64,000 nt of DNA from contig NZ_JAPEMA010000001.1 in the NCBI RefSeq assembly GCF_026343185.1, forward strand, positions 4,092,001 through 4,156,000. The letters run 5' to 3'. Position 1 is the first letter of the stretch. Every line of letters begins with the position of its first letter. This stretch comes from Streptomyces sp. NBC_00091. Its GTDB lineage: Bacteria > Actinomycetota > Actinomycetes > Streptomycetales > Streptomycetaceae. A model generated the notes under the pieces. That model made no database searches, was not told where the DNA came from, and saw only the letters and a list, made by a program, of their open reading frames with translations. Made by a program: the position numbers and the translations under genes. Positions 20,571-29,332 of this stretch are shown here, piece after piece.

Positions 20571-21374
20571 TCAGCGGCGGATGAACTGCGGGCCCTGCAC
20601 CGGCAGCCGGAAGGACGGATCCCCGCCCGGAGCCGGCACCGGGGCCGGGGACACCGGCTGCGGGTACCCGTAGGCGGGCTGGGCGGCCGGCGGGGCCTGG
20701 GTGGGCGGGGCCGCCACCGGCGGGCGCATGGCCGCGGTCTGCTCGGCGCCCGGCCCGGCGGCCGGGGCGCTCGAGGGGCCCGAGGCGTTCGGGGCCGGCT
20801 CCGGCGCGGTCCCCTCCGCCCCGGCGGCGTTCTCGTCGACGGAGATCCCGTGGTCGGTGGCCAGCCCCACCAGTCCGTTGGAGTAGCCCTCGCCCAGGGC
20901 GCGGAACTTCCACCCCTCGCCCCGGCGGTACAGCTCCCCGCAGATCAGCGCCGTCTCGGCGCCCGTCTCGGGCCGGACGTCGAAGTGGGCCAGCGGCTCG
21001 GGGCCGCCGCCCGGGGTGGCGTCGTACAGCATGATCCGCAGGTCGATGACCTGCTCGAAGGGCACGTCCTCGGCGGAGGCCACCACCAGGACCCGGTCCA
21101 CGACCGCGGGCACGGCCCGCAGGTCCGCCTGGACCGCGTCCGTGACCCCGTCGCCGAGCTGTTTCTTGCCCAGACGCCAGACGGACCCCGAAGGATGCCG
21201 GGGCTGGTTGTAGAACACGAAGTCCTCGTCCGAGCGCACGCGCCCGTCCGCGCCCACGAGCAGCGCCGAGGCGTCCACGTCCGGCACCTCGGGCCCGGTG
21301 GTCCAGCGCAGCACCGCCCGGACCGCCGTGGCGGTCACCGGGATGTTGGAGCCCTTCTGCATCGCGTGCGTCAT
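20571..21374 (-). CDS. TerD-domain protein with long Pro/Ala-rich tail
   Basis: 267 aa. The N-terminal 180 residues are a TerD domain starting [20 protein letters not shown], with [10 protein letters not shown], the [18 protein letters not shown] loop and the usual ending [16 protein letters not shown]. The remainder is a disordered Pro/Ala/Gln-rich tail ending [13 protein letters not shown], a typical flexible scaffold or interaction arm. ATG 21374 is preferred over 21383. Opposite in direction to the rest of the cluster and divergent from the aldolase operon, so it may be co-regulated with it from the shared 194-bp gap. Confidence 0.88.
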   Translation of the reverse strand: MTHAMQKGSNIPVTATAVRAVLRWTTGPEVPDVDASALLVGADGRVRSDEDFVFYNQPRHPSGSVWRLGKKQLGDGVTDAVQADLRAVPAVVDRVLVVASAEDVPFEQVIDLRIMLYDATPGGGPEPLAHFDVRPETGAETALICGELYRRGEGWKFRALGEGYSNGLVGLATDHGISVDENAAGAEGTAPEPAPNASGPSSAPAAGPGAEQTAAMRPPVAAPPTQAPPAAQPAYGYPQPVSPAPVPAPGGDPSFRLPVQGPQFIRR

Positions 21375-21568
21375 GCCCGTCATCCTGCCCTCCCGGACAC
21401 GACCTGGACAATGCGGCCCCCCGTAGGGCCTTGTCCCCGGAGCGAGACCTGGGCATGGTGCAAGAGGGTTACCGGAACTTCATGTGCTTGAGGAACTCTT
21501 GACTCGTGTTCGTACGTACTATTACCGGCCACGCCAGTTGGGCCGCCGAGGCAGTACGGGGGAAGCAC

Positions 21569-22744
21569 ATGCGTCACTTCGGGCATATATCGCCCACGGT
21601 CCGCAAGGACCTCTTCCACCAGGAACCGGCCGAATTCACCCTGGCCTCCCCGGCCCGCACCCTGGCCGCCGCGCTCGGAGCCACCCTCTACAGCCCGGCC
21701 GTCCGGCCCACCCTGGCCGCCGACATCCGCAAACAGGCCGCCCGCGGAGTCGTCTCCATGGTCCTCTGCCTGGAGGATTCCATCAGCGACGCCGAGGTCG
21801 TGGGCGGCGAGGAGAACCTCGTCCGGCAGTTCGCGGCCCTCGACGCCGACGGGGCCGGCCCCTCCGGGCTCCCGCTCCTCTTCATCCGCGTCCGCACCCC
21901 CGAGCAGATACCCGACCTCGTGCACCGGCTCGGCGGCTCGGTGCGCAACCTGGCCGGATTCGTACTTCCCAAGTTCACGGAAAGCCGCGGAACGGCCTTC
22001 CTGGACGCTGTCGCCCACGCCGAGGCCACCGCCGGACTGCCCCGCCTGTATGCCATGCCGGTCCTGGAGACCCCCGACCTCCTCCACCTCGAGACCCGGG
22101 TCGAAGCCCTCGCCGGCATCTCGCGCACCGTCAACCGCTACCGCGAGCGGGTCCTGGCCCTGCGCCTGGGCGTCACCGACTTCTGCTCCGTGTACGGACT
22201 GCGCCGCACCCCCGACATGACCGCGTACGACGTCCAGATCGTGGCCGGTGTCATCGCCGACGTGGTCAACGTCCTCAGCCGCGCCGACGGGACCGGCTTC
22301 ACCGTCACCGGCCCCGTCTGGGAGTACTTCCGCAGCCAGCAGCGCCTCTTCAAGCCGCAGCTGCGCCGCAGCCCCTTCCTGGCTGAGGGCGTGGAGGAAC
22401 TGCGCACCGCGCTGATCGAGCACGACCTGGACGGACTGCTGCGCGAGATCGAACTCGACCGCGCCAACGGACTGCTGGGCAAGACCTGCATCCACCCCGC
22501 CCACGTCACCCCGGTGCACGCGCTGTCGGTGGTCTCCCACGAGGAGTTCAGCGACGCCCAGGACATCCTGCGCCCCGAGCGCGACGGCGGTGGAGTGATG
22601 CGCTCCGCCTACACGAACAAGATGAACGAGGTGAAGCCCCACCGGGCCTGGGCCGAGCGCACCATGCTGCGCGCCGAGGTCTTCGGTGTGGCGAAGGAGG
22701 AGGTCGGCTTCGTCGACCTCCTGACGGCCGGGCTCCAGGTGTGA
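21569..22744 (+). CDS. HpcH/HpaI aldolase / citrate-lyase-beta-like enzyme of the Ter biosynthetic operon
   Basis: 391-aa TIM-barrel enzyme of the HpcH/HpaI-CitE superfamily. It has SMVLCLEDSISD (metal or CoA-binding acidic strand), LPLLFIRVRT, FVLPKFTESRG and LLGKTCIHPAHVTPVHAL, the CitE-like end. In Ter systems this enzyme is predicted to make the carbon unit of a nucleoside-like metabolite. ATG 21569 follows GGGGGAAG; the in-frame start at 21506 is rejected. Its stop overlaps the GTG of the next gene (GTGA), starting a four-gene coupled operon. Confidence 0.85.
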   Translation: MRHFGHISPTVRKDLFHQEPAEFTLASPARTLAAALGATLYSPAVRPTLAADIRKQAARGVVSMVLCLEDSISDAEVVGGEENLVRQFAALDADGAGPSGLPLLFIRVRTPEQIPDLVHRLGGSVRNLAGFVLPKFTESRGTAFLDAVAHAEATAGLPRLYAMPVLETPDLLHLETRVEALAGISRTVNRYRERVLALRLGVTDFCSVYGLRRTPDMTAYDVQIVAGVIADVVNVLSRADGTGFTVTGPVWEYFRSQQRLFKPQLRRSPFLAEGVEELRTALIEHDLDGLLREIELDRANGLLGKTCIHPAHVTPVHALSVVSHEEFSDAQDILRPERDGGGVMRSAYTNKMNEVKPHRAWAERTMLRAEVFGVAKEEVGFVDLLTAGLQV

Positions 22745-25278
22745 GCCGGCTGGCCATGACGAGGAAGGGCAAGAAGATCGACACGGTGTGGTCGGGAACC
22801 TGGGTCGCCGAGCGGCTGGGCGTGGACCTGAGCCAAGCCGCCGCAGAGGGGCCGCCGCAGCTGAAGGAGCTGCTCGGGCTGGCCCTGCGGCGCAATCCGA
22901 AGCGGGCGCACCTGCTGGTCTCACGGGTACTGGGCAAGCACGTCCCGCAGTCGCCCGAGGCCGTGTACGCCGCCGGCCACGGGCTCGGCGTACGGGTCCG
23001 CGCGCTGCTCGGGGACCGCGCCGGCTCCGCGGTGGTGCTCGGCTACGCCGAAACCGCCACCGGGCTCGGCCACTGCGTCGCCGACGGACTGGGACCCGCC
23101 CCCTACCTGCACTCCACGCGCCGCCCGGTGCCGGGGCTGCGACCGGCCGGCGGTTTCGAGGAGGCCCATTCGCACGCCACCTCGCACCTGCTGCTGCCCG
23201 AGGACCCGGAGCTGCTGGCGGGCGACGGGCCGCTGGTCCTCGTCGACGACGAGTTCTCCACCGGCAACACGGTCCTGAACACCATCCGCGACCTCCACGC
23301 CCGCCACCCCCGCGCGCACTACGTGGTGGTCGCCCTCGTCGACATGCGCTCGGCCGGCGACCGCGACCGGCTCACCGCCTTCGCCGCCGAACTGGGCGCG
23401 CGCGTGGACCTGATCGCCCTGGCCTCCGGGACGGTCTCCCTCCCGGAGGGGGTACTGGCCAAGGGGCAGGCGCTGGTCGAGGAGTACGAGGGGGCCGGCG
23501 CCGAGAGCGGTGTCGCAGCCCCGGCCGACGACCCGCAGCCCGTCACCCGCGTCCCGCTCGACTGGCCCGCCGGGCTGCCGGACGGCGGCCGCCACGGCTT
23601 CACCCCGGAACACCGGGCCCGGCTGGAGGCCAAGCTTCCGGCCATGGCCGCCCGGCTCGCGGACGCGCTCGGTGAGCGGCCCGGGAGGGTCCTCGTACTC
23701 GGCAACGAGGAGCTGATGTACGCGCCGCTGCGCCTCGCGCGGGCCCTGGAGGAGTCCGGGGCGGCCGGCGAGGTGCGGTTCTCCACCACCACCCGCTCGC
23801 CCGTGCTCGCCGTGGACGACCCCGGCTACGCCATCCGCACCCGGCTCGTCTTCCCCGCGCACGACGCCCCCGCCGACGGGCTCGGCGACCGTTACGCCTA
23901 CAACGTCGCGGGGGCCGGCTTCGACACCGTCGTCGCCGTCGTCGACTCCGCCGGGGACACGCCCGAGCTGCACGCGGGACTGCTCGCCCGGCTGGCCCCG
24001 CACACCGGCCGCGTCGTGCTGGCCGTCGTCCCGTCCTACGTACCCGACCGGCAGGAGCCGACCATGCCCGAGCCGCTGCCGCCCGAGCTGCCGCTGGCCG
24101 AACCGCAGCCGGCCGAACCGCAGCTGCCCGAACCGCGGCTGGCCGAACCGCTGCGGGGCCCGGACTTCTCCTCGTACGCCCCCGAGGACGTCGGCTGGCT
24201 CCTCCAGGACCTCTCCGACGTCCGGCTGGAGGCCCCGACCGAGGAGCGCGAGGAGGCCATCCAGGCCGGCGGCGCGCACTACGCCGAGTCCCTGCCCGTC
24301 GAGTACCAGCCCTCGCCGCAGTACCAGGAGCTGTACCGGAGCGCGCTGACCGCCTCGGCGGCCCGTATCGCCCGCGCCGTCGGCACCGTCACCGAGACCG
24401 TGCTCGCCGAGCGCTCCCCGTCCCCCGTACTGGTCTCCCTGGCCCGCGCCGGCACCCCCGTCGGCGTGCTGATGCGCCGCTGGGCCCGCGCCCGGCACGG
24501 CCTGGACCTGCCGCACTACGCCGTCTCCATCGTGCGCGGCCGGGGCATCGACCCCAACGCCCTGCGCTGGCTCGCCGCCCACCACGACCCGGCCGACGTG
24601 GTCTTCGTCGACGGCTGGACCGGCAAGGGCGCCATCACCCGCGAACTGCGCGAGGCCCTCCTCCCGTTCCCCGGCTTCAACCCGGAGATCGTCGTCCTCG
24701 CCGACCCCGGCTCCTGCGTGGAGACTTACGGCACCCGCGAGGACTTCCTGATCCCCTCCGCCTGCCTCAACTCCACCGTGTCCGGACTCGTCTCGCGTAC
24801 GGTGCTCAGGTCCGACCTGGTCGGTCCCGCCGACTTCCACGGTGCGAAGTTCTACCGCGAGCTGGCCGGAGCCGATGTCTCCGAGGCCTTCGTCGACACC
24901 GTCGCCGCCCGCTTCGGCGAGGTCGCCGACGCCGTGGCCGCCGAGGTCAAGGAGCTGCTGGCCGCCGACCGCACCCCCACCTGGGTGGGCTGGGCGGCGG
25001 TGGAGCGGATCAGCGAGGAGTACGGCATCCACGACGTGAACCTGGTCAAGCCCGGCGTCGGCGAGACGACGCGGGTGCTGCTGCGCCGCGTGCCCTGGAA
25101 GATCCTGGCGCAGCGCGGAGCCGGCTCCGACCTGGACCACGTACGGCTGCTCGCCGAGCAGCGCGGGGTGCCGGTCGAGGAGGTCGACGACCTGCCCTAC
25201 ACGTGCGTGGGACTCATCCACCCCCGCTTCACACGCGGCGCCACGGGCGCCGACGGAAAGGCTGTGGCCGCCAAGTGA
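22741..25278 (+). CDS. Phosphoribosyltransferase-TRSP-StiP-PELOTA fusion protein
   Basis: 845 aa, several modules in one chain. A PRTase domain (about 1-250) has the PRPP loop VLVDDEFSTGNTVLNT near residue 165. A TRSP-type domain follows (about 265-430). After a Pro/Glu repeat linker (about 440-475, PLAEPQPAEPQLPEP) comes a StiP/second PRTase-like module (about 480-740) with VFVDGWTGKGAITREL near residue 620. The C terminus (about 767-845) resembles the PELOTA RNA-binding domain. In many Ter loci these are separate genes. GTG 22741 overlaps the previous stop; ATG 22756 is an alternative. Predicted to attach a ribose-phosphate to a base-like precursor. Confidence 0.82.
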   Translation: MSRLAMTRKGKKIDTVWSGTWVAERLGVDLSQAAAEGPPQLKELLGLALRRNPKRAHLLVSRVLGKHVPQSPEAVYAAGHGLGVRVRALLGDRAGSAVVLGYAETATGLGHCVADGLGPAPYLHSTRRPVPGLRPAGGFEEAHSHATSHLLLPEDPELLAGDGPLVLVDDEFSTGNTVLNTIRDLHARHPRAHYVVVALVDMRSAGDRDRLTAFAAELGARVDLIALASGTVSLPEGVLAKGQALVEEYEGAGAESGVAAPADDPQPVTRVPLDWPAGLPDGGRHGFTPEHRARLEAKLPAMAARLADALGERPGRVLVLGNEELMYAPLRLARALEESGAAGEVRFSTTTRSPVLAVDDPGYAIRTRLVFPAHDAPADGLGDRYAYNVAGAGFDTVVAVVDSAGDTPELHAGLLARLAPHTGRVVLAVVPSYVPDRQEPTMPEPLPPELPLAEPQPAEPQLPEPRLAEPLRGPDFSSYAPEDVGWLLQDLSDVRLEAPTEEREEAIQAGGAHYAESLPVEYQPSPQYQELYRSALTASAARIARAVGTVTETVLAERSPSPVLVSLARAGTPVGVLMRRWARARHGLDLPHYAVSIVRGRGIDPNALRWLAAHHDPADVVFVDGWTGKGAITRELREALLPFPGFNPEIVVLADPGSCVETYGTREDFLIPSACLNSTVSGLVSRTVLRSDLVGPADFHGAKFYRELAGADVSEAFVDTVAARFGEVADAVAAEVKELLAADRTPTWVGWAAVERISEEYGIHDVNLVKPGVGETTRVLLRRVPWKILAQRGAGSDLDHVRLLAEQRGVPVEEVDDLPYTCVGLIHPRFTRGATGADGKAVAAK

Positions 25279-26108
25279 CCCGCCCCACGACTGTCCTCGT
25301 AGCCAGTGACCTCGACCGTACGCTCATCTACTCGTCGGCCGCCCTCGGGCTGACCATGCCCGACCCCCAGGCCCCCCGGCTGCTGTGCGTCGAGGTGCAC
25401 GAGAGCAAGCCGCTGTCCTACATGACGGAGACGGCGGCGGGGCTGCTGGCGTCGCTGGCCGCCGACCCGTCGGCGGTCTTCGTTCCGACCACCACCCGCA
25501 CGCGCAAGCAGTACCAGCGCATCCGCTTCCCCGGGCCCCCGGCCCGGTACGCGATCTGCGCCAACGGCGGACAGCTGCTGGTGGACGGCGTGCCGGACCG
25601 GGACTGGCGGCGCGCGGTCGCCGGACGCCTCGCGGAGGAATGCGCCCCGCTGGAGGAGGTGCACCAGCACCTGCTGGCCGTGTCCGACCCGGCGTGGCTG
25701 CGCAAGACGCGCGTGGCGGAGGACCTCTTCGTGTACCTGGTCGTCGAGCGGGCGCTGGTCCCGGACGAGTGGCTCAAGGCCCTGACGGAGTGGTCCGAGG
25801 CCCGGGGCTGGACGATCTCGCTCCAGGGCCGCAAGATCTACGCCGTCCCGCGCCCGCTGACCAAGAGCGCCGCGATGCGGGAGGTGGCCCGGCGTACCGG
25901 AGCGACCACCACCCTGGCCGCCGGCGACTCGCTGCTGGACGCCGACCTGCTGCTGGCGGCGGACCGCGCCTGGCGGCCGGGGCACGGCGAGCTGGCCGAC
26001 GCGGGCTGGACGGCGCCCTCGGTGACGGCCCTCGGCACGGCCGGAGTGCTGGCGGGGGAGGAAATCGTCCGGGAATTCGGCCGGGCGGTTGCGACACTGA
26101 CCGCATGA
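25275..26108 (+). CDS. HAD-superfamily phosphatase of the Ter operon
   Basis: 277-aa HAD hydrolase, probably removing a phosphate from the nucleotide-like product of the operon. Motif I is SDLDRTLIYS (Asp12, Asp14), motif II is near FVPTTTRTRKQY, the Lys of motif III is in RPLTKSAAM, and motif IV is AAGDSLLDADLL. The cap region is Cof-type. The GTG at 25275 overlaps the previous stop by 4 bp (GTGA) and its own stop overlaps the next ATG, so it is fully coupled. Confidence 0.85.
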   Translation: MTRPTTVLVASDLDRTLIYSSAALGLTMPDPQAPRLLCVEVHESKPLSYMTETAAGLLASLAADPSAVFVPTTTRTRKQYQRIRFPGPPARYAICANGGQLLVDGVPDRDWRRAVAGRLAEECAPLEEVHQHLLAVSDPAWLRKTRVAEDLFVYLVVERALVPDEWLKALTEWSEARGWTISLQGRKIYAVPRPLTKSAAMREVARRTGATTTLAAGDSLLDADLLLAADRAWRPGHGELADAGWTAPSVTALGTAGVLAGEEIVREFGRAVATLTA

Positions 26109-26764
26109 CCAAGGGCAACAGCACCAAGATCACCGACGAGCTCTACCAGTACGTCCTGGCGCACAACCCCCCGCTGGACGAGGTCCAGCGGGGGGTCGTG
26201 GCGACCACCTGGGAGAAGTTCCCCGAGTCGGCCGGCATGCAGTCCGCGGAGGAACAGGGACCGCTGCTGGCCTTCCTGGTCCGGCTGACCGGTGCGCGGC
26301 ACATCGTGGAGCTGGGCACCTTCACCGGCTTCTCGGCCCTGTCCATGGCCCAGGCCCTCCCGGCCGACGGGCGCCTGATCACCTGTGACGTGTCGCAGGA
26401 GTGGACGGCGTACGGCCGCGAGGCCTGGGCGGCGGCGGGCGTCGCGGACCGCATCGACCTGCGCATCGCCCCTGCCCTGGAGACGCTGCGCGCCATGCCG
26501 GCGGAGCCGCACATCGACATGGCCTACATCGACGCGGACAAGCAGAACCAGATCCTCTACTGGGAGGAACTGGTGCCGAGGATGCGTCCGGGCGGGCTGA
26601 TCGTCACCGACAACACCCTGTTCCACGGGACGGTCCTCGACGAGTCGCCCACCGGCAGGGGAGCGAGCGTCCGCGCGTTCAACGAGCACGTCGCGGCGGA
26701 CGCCCGCATGGATTCCGTCCTGCTGGCGATCTCGGACGGCCTGACCCTCTCGCGCAAGCGCTGA
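26105..26764 (+). CDS. Class I SAM-dependent O-methyltransferase (COMT/CCoAOMT-like)
   Basis: 219-aa methyltransferase of the bacterial caffeoyl-CoA O-methyltransferase type. The SAM-binding glycine loop is VELGTFTGFSALSMA (about residue 68), the acidic residue of motif II is in LITCDVSQEW, and the metal/catalytic motif is DMAYIDADKQNQI with later VTDNTLFHG. Coupled by ATGA to the HAD gene, so it may methylate the Ter pathway product; equally it could be a housekeeping enzyme riding on the operon. Confidence 0.88.
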   Translation: MTKGNSTKITDELYQYVLAHNPPLDEVQRGVVATTWEKFPESAGMQSAEEQGPLLAFLVRLTGARHIVELGTFTGFSALSMAQALPADGRLITCDVSQEWTAYGREAWAAAGVADRIDLRIAPALETLRAMPAEPHIDMAYIDADKQNQILYWEELVPRMRPGGLIVTDNTLFHGTVLDESPTGRGASVRAFNEHVAADARMDSVLLAISDGLTLSRKR

Positions 26765-26797
26765 GAGCTGGCCCCGGCGCGGGCCCCGGCGCGGGCC

Positions 26798-27022
26798 TCA
26801 GCCGCAGCCGCCGCCACCGCAGCAGCCCCCGCCCCCGCCGCCGCCCATCGCCCGGGCGGGCGCGGGGGCACTGCCGGTACCGCCGACGGCGACGGCGGAG
26901 AGCAGCTTGACGGTGTCGGCGTGCCCGGCGGGGCAGTCGGCGGGCGCGGAGGACTCGGCCATCGGCCGGCTGACCTCAAAGGTGTCGTCGCAGGTCCGGC
27001 AGCGGAATTCGTAACGAGGCAT
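26798..27022 (-). CDS. FmdB-type zinc-ribbon protein with Gly/Cys tail
   Basis: 74 aa. The N terminus MPRYEFRCRTCDDTFEVSRP is the FmdB/CxxC zinc-ribbon domain; the second ligand pair is atypical (DCPAGH). A flexible Ala/Pro/Gly linker leads to a C-terminal GGGGGGGCCGGGGCG run that could bind metal. Common in Streptomyces, role unknown, possibly regulatory or assembly-related. Converges with the methyltransferase gene. Confidence 0.8.
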   Translation of the reverse strand: MPRYEFRCRTCDDTFEVSRPMAESSAPADCPAGHADTVKLLSAVAVGGTGSAPAPARAMGGGGGGGCCGGGGCG

Positions 27023-27031
27023 GCGCACAGG

Positions 27032-27769
27032 CTACGCAGTGGGGCGGCCGGACCGGAATCCCTCGCGGATCCGCGTCTCGCGCGCCGCCTGCTCGGGGTG
27101 GCGGGCGCGCCAGTACGGATTGTCGTGCGGCAGGGCGCTGCCCACCCGCCCGTACATCCCGAACCACATCAGCATCACGCCGACGACGAAGCTGAACAGG
27201 ACGTTCTGGATCCGGAAGGCCAGGAAGTTCAGGCCGGTGTCCAGCAGGGCGAGATTGACGAACCCGCTCACGATGAACGCCACCCCGAGCACGATGTTCA
27301 GGGTGGAGGCGAAGGTTCCGCCGATCACCATCCCGGCGAACAGCAGTCCGCCGATGCAGATCGACAGGACGCTCAGCGCGCCGTTGGTGTTCAGGGCGAG
27401 CACGGTGTCCCCGCCGGTGTCGAAGAACCCGATCCGGTCGATCAGCCCCAGGATGCCGAAGGCGATCAGCAGCAGCCCGGTCAGTCCGGCGCCGACCCGG
27501 TAGATCTTGCTGAGCTTGTGGTCGGCCGGCAGGTGCTCGTCGAGGCGTGCGTTGACGGGATTGAGCATGTGGCCCAGCAGCCTGCGGGAGACCGGTGGTG
27601 GTTCGTGGCTCGGATAGGGCTCATGGGCCACGTACGGCGCGTAGTGCTCATGGGGCTCGGTGCACCCGTACGCCGCATGGGGCACGTAGGACTTCTGCGG
27701 CACAGGCCGTGCCTGGCGCGCGCGGTGCATCCGATGCATGCGAGGCCTGTGGAAAGCGTGGGCAGCCAT
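27032..27769 (-). CDS. DUF4383 membrane protein
   Basis: 245 aa. A His/Pro/Tyr-rich cytoplasmic N terminus (about 1-85) precedes four transmembrane helices (GLTGLLLIAFGILGLI; LSVLSICIGGLLFAGMVIG; LNIVLGVAFIVSGFVNLAL; VLFSFVVGVMLMWFGMYG) of the DUF4383 family, and a basic C-terminal tail follows. GGAGGG lies before the ATG at 27769. Function unknown. The gene ends 9 bp before the FmdB-type gene and may form an operon with it. Confidence 0.82.
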   Translation of the reverse strand: MAAHAFHRPRMHRMHRARQARPVPQKSYVPHAAYGCTEPHEHYAPYVAHEPYPSHEPPPVSRRLLGHMLNPVNARLDEHLPADHKLSKIYRVGAGLTGLLLIAFGILGLIDRIGFFDTGGDTVLALNTNGALSVLSICIGGLLFAGMVIGGTFASTLNIVLGVAFIVSGFVNLALLDTGLNFLAFRIQNVLFSFVVGVMLMWFGMYGRVGSALPHDNPYWRARHPEQAARETRIREGFRSGRPTA

Positions 27770-27839
27770 ACCGCCCTCCTCTGCTCCGTTACCGGAACCT
27801 CCAGCATCCATCGATGCCCGCCCCCGGACAACTCCTGCC

Positions 27840-29084
27840 CTATCCGGCGGCGCGCTGGTCCCGGATGTCCGCCACCACCCGGCCCACCGCCGTCCGGACC
27901 TCCTCCATCTCCCCCAGGAAGTGCCAGTAGTCCGGATGCCGCCCCTCCAGCCCGGCCAGCGCCCGCTCCATCCGCGCCACCGACTCGTCCAGCGGCCGCG
28001 CGTGCCGCGGATCGGGCACGCTCCGGCCGGCCATCGCCAGCCGCTGCGCGTCCCGGATCGCGAAGCGCGTCCGCTCCACCTCCGCCTTCGGATCCCGCGC
28101 CACCGCCTCCAGCCGCGTGAGCCGGTCCTGCGCGGCCGACACCGCCTCGTCGGTCGCGTCCAGCGCGGCCCGTACCGCCTCGACCAGTGCCGATACGTCG
28201 GCCCAGCGCTGTTCCTCCCGCGCCCGGCCGGCCTCCCCGAGCCGGTCCTCCGCCTGCGCGACATCCCGTACCGCCTGGTCGGGGACGTGCTGGAGGTCCT
28301 GCCAGCAGGCCGCACTGAACCGGCGGCGCAACTCGCTGAGCACCGGATCCACCCGGTCCGCCCGGTTGCGGAGCGCCTGCGCCCGGGTCCGCAGACTCAC
28401 CAGCCGCCGGTCGATCTCCGCCGCCCGCTCCGGCAGCCGCGTCGCCTCGGCCCGTATCGCCTCCGCGTCGCGCAGGATCCGGTCGGCGCGCTGCACGGTC
28501 GCCTGCACCCCGTGCAGGGCCGCCCCCTGGTTCAGCTTCGTCAGCTCCGGCCCCAGCGCCGCCAGCCGCGCCGCCAGATCATCGGCCCGCATCCCCTGGG
28601 CCCGTACGGCGTCCAGCGCGTGGCTCGCCGCCAGCAGCGCCGCCTTCGCCCGCTCCCGGGCCGGCGCGACCCGCGCCAGCTGCGTCTCCGCCTTGTCCAG
28701 CAGCGGCTGCAGCCCCTGCGCGAACCGCTCCAGCTCCCCCTTGACCCGCACCAGCTCGTCCCGCGCCCGGGTCAGCTGCTCCCGCGCCTGCGCGGCGACG
28801 GAACCCTCCAGGTCGACCCGGTCCAGGTCGTGCGCGTCGACCGCCTCGATGTACACGTGGCTGACCTGGTCGATCCGCCGCCCGAGCGCCGCGAACCCCT
28901 CGGTGGCCTGCCGCGCGGCCGGCGACCCATCGGCCGCGGCGATGGTCTCGATCGAGATCCGCAGATCCCGCTGCGCCGTGTCCAGCTCGTAGAACGCGGC
29001 CGCGGCGGCATCCTTCGCCGCCTGCGCATCCGCCCGCCGACTCTCGTCCCGCCCGCCGAACCACCGCCGGGATGCCGTCGTCAC
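27840..29084 (-). CDS. Long coiled-coil protein, function unknown
   Basis: 414 aa, almost entirely charged heptad-like helix, rich in Ala, Arg, Glu and Leu, with no membrane segment or signal peptide. Segments such as LARVAPARERAKAALLAAS and VAQAEDRLGEAGRAREEQRW fit coiled coil. A conserved N terminus WFGGRDESRRADAQAAKDAA and a short final motif HPDYWHFLGEMEEV frame it. The GTG at 29084 is preferred because GAGAGGG lies before it and the longer reading would enter the tRNA region. Probably a structural or scaffold protein. Confidence 0.72.
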   Translation of the reverse strand: MTTASRRWFGGRDESRRADAQAAKDAAAAAFYELDTAQRDLRISIETIAAADGSPAARQATEGFAALGRRIDQVSHVYIEAVDAHDLDRVDLEGSVAAQAREQLTRARDELVRVKGELERFAQGLQPLLDKAETQLARVAPARERAKAALLAASHALDAVRAQGMRADDLAARLAALGPELTKLNQGAALHGVQATVQRADRILRDAEAIRAEATRLPERAAEIDRRLVSLRTRAQALRNRADRVDPVLSELRRRFSAACWQDLQHVPDQAVRDVAQAEDRLGEAGRAREEQRWADVSALVEAVRAALDATDEAVSAAQDRLTRLEAVARDPKAEVERTRFAIRDAQRLAMAGRSVPDPRHARPLDESVARMERALAGLEGRHPDYWHFLGEMEEVRTAVGRVVADIRDQRAAG

Positions 29085-29189
29085 AATCCCTCTCCCGTGC
29101 CGCGTCCGCCATGCCCCGGTCCATTCTCCCCCACGGGAACGCGTTTGCGTGGGGGGTGCACCCGGCATGTAGGCTGTCCACTCATCCAC

Positions 29190-29264
29190 GGGTGCGTAGC
29201 TCAGGGGTAGAGCGCTGCTCTTACAAAGCAGATGTCGGCGGTTCGAAACCGTCCGCGCCCACCA
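29190..29264 (+). tRNA. tRNA-Val (anticodon TAC), attachment-site tRNA of the AICE
   Basis: 75 nt including an encoded CCA. The acceptor stem GGGTGCG pairs with CGCGCCC. The anticodon arm CTGCT-CTTACAA-AGCAG gives anticodon TAC, and the T loop is GGTTCGAAACC. The segment from C32 of the anticodon loop to past the 3' end is duplicated at 40408, so the 3' half of this gene came with the integrated element and restores a functional tRNA. Confidence 0.97.
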
Positions 29265-29278
29265 GTCAGAAGACCCCC
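29220..29278. repeat. attL of the AICE (59-bp direct repeat)
   Basis: Starts at the 5' side of the tRNA anticodon loop and runs through the tRNA 3' end into the left arm of the terminator hairpin. Identical to 40408-40466. Strand exchange by a tyrosine integrase is expected in the anticodon-loop part. Confidence 0.95.
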
Positions 29279-29301
29279 GGCCATTGTTGGCCGGGGGTCT
29301 T
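29270..29301 (+). terminator. tRNA-Val terminator supplied by the element
   Basis: 13-bp perfect stem (29270-29282 with 29289-29301), 6-nt loop, then a run of T. The left arm is in the att repeat; the right arm is element DNA. Confidence 0.9.
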
Positions 29302-29314
29302 TTGCATCCACAAC

Positions 29315-29325
29315 TGACATCAACG
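29315..29325. repeat. Candidate integrase arm-type site near attL
   Basis: TGACATCAACG at 29315-29325 recurs at 40314-40324 near attR, and TGACATC also at 40301-40307, 13 bp from the latter. Repeats of this size flanking the core at both element ends fit arm-type binding sites of tyrosine integrases. Inference only. Confidence 0.45.
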
Positions 29326-29332
29326 GGAGCGG

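Noticed and set aside
21506..21568. Upstream ATG for the HpcH/HpaI aldolase
   Set aside because: No ribosome binding site and sequence unlike the family; ATG 21569 follows GGGGGAAG.
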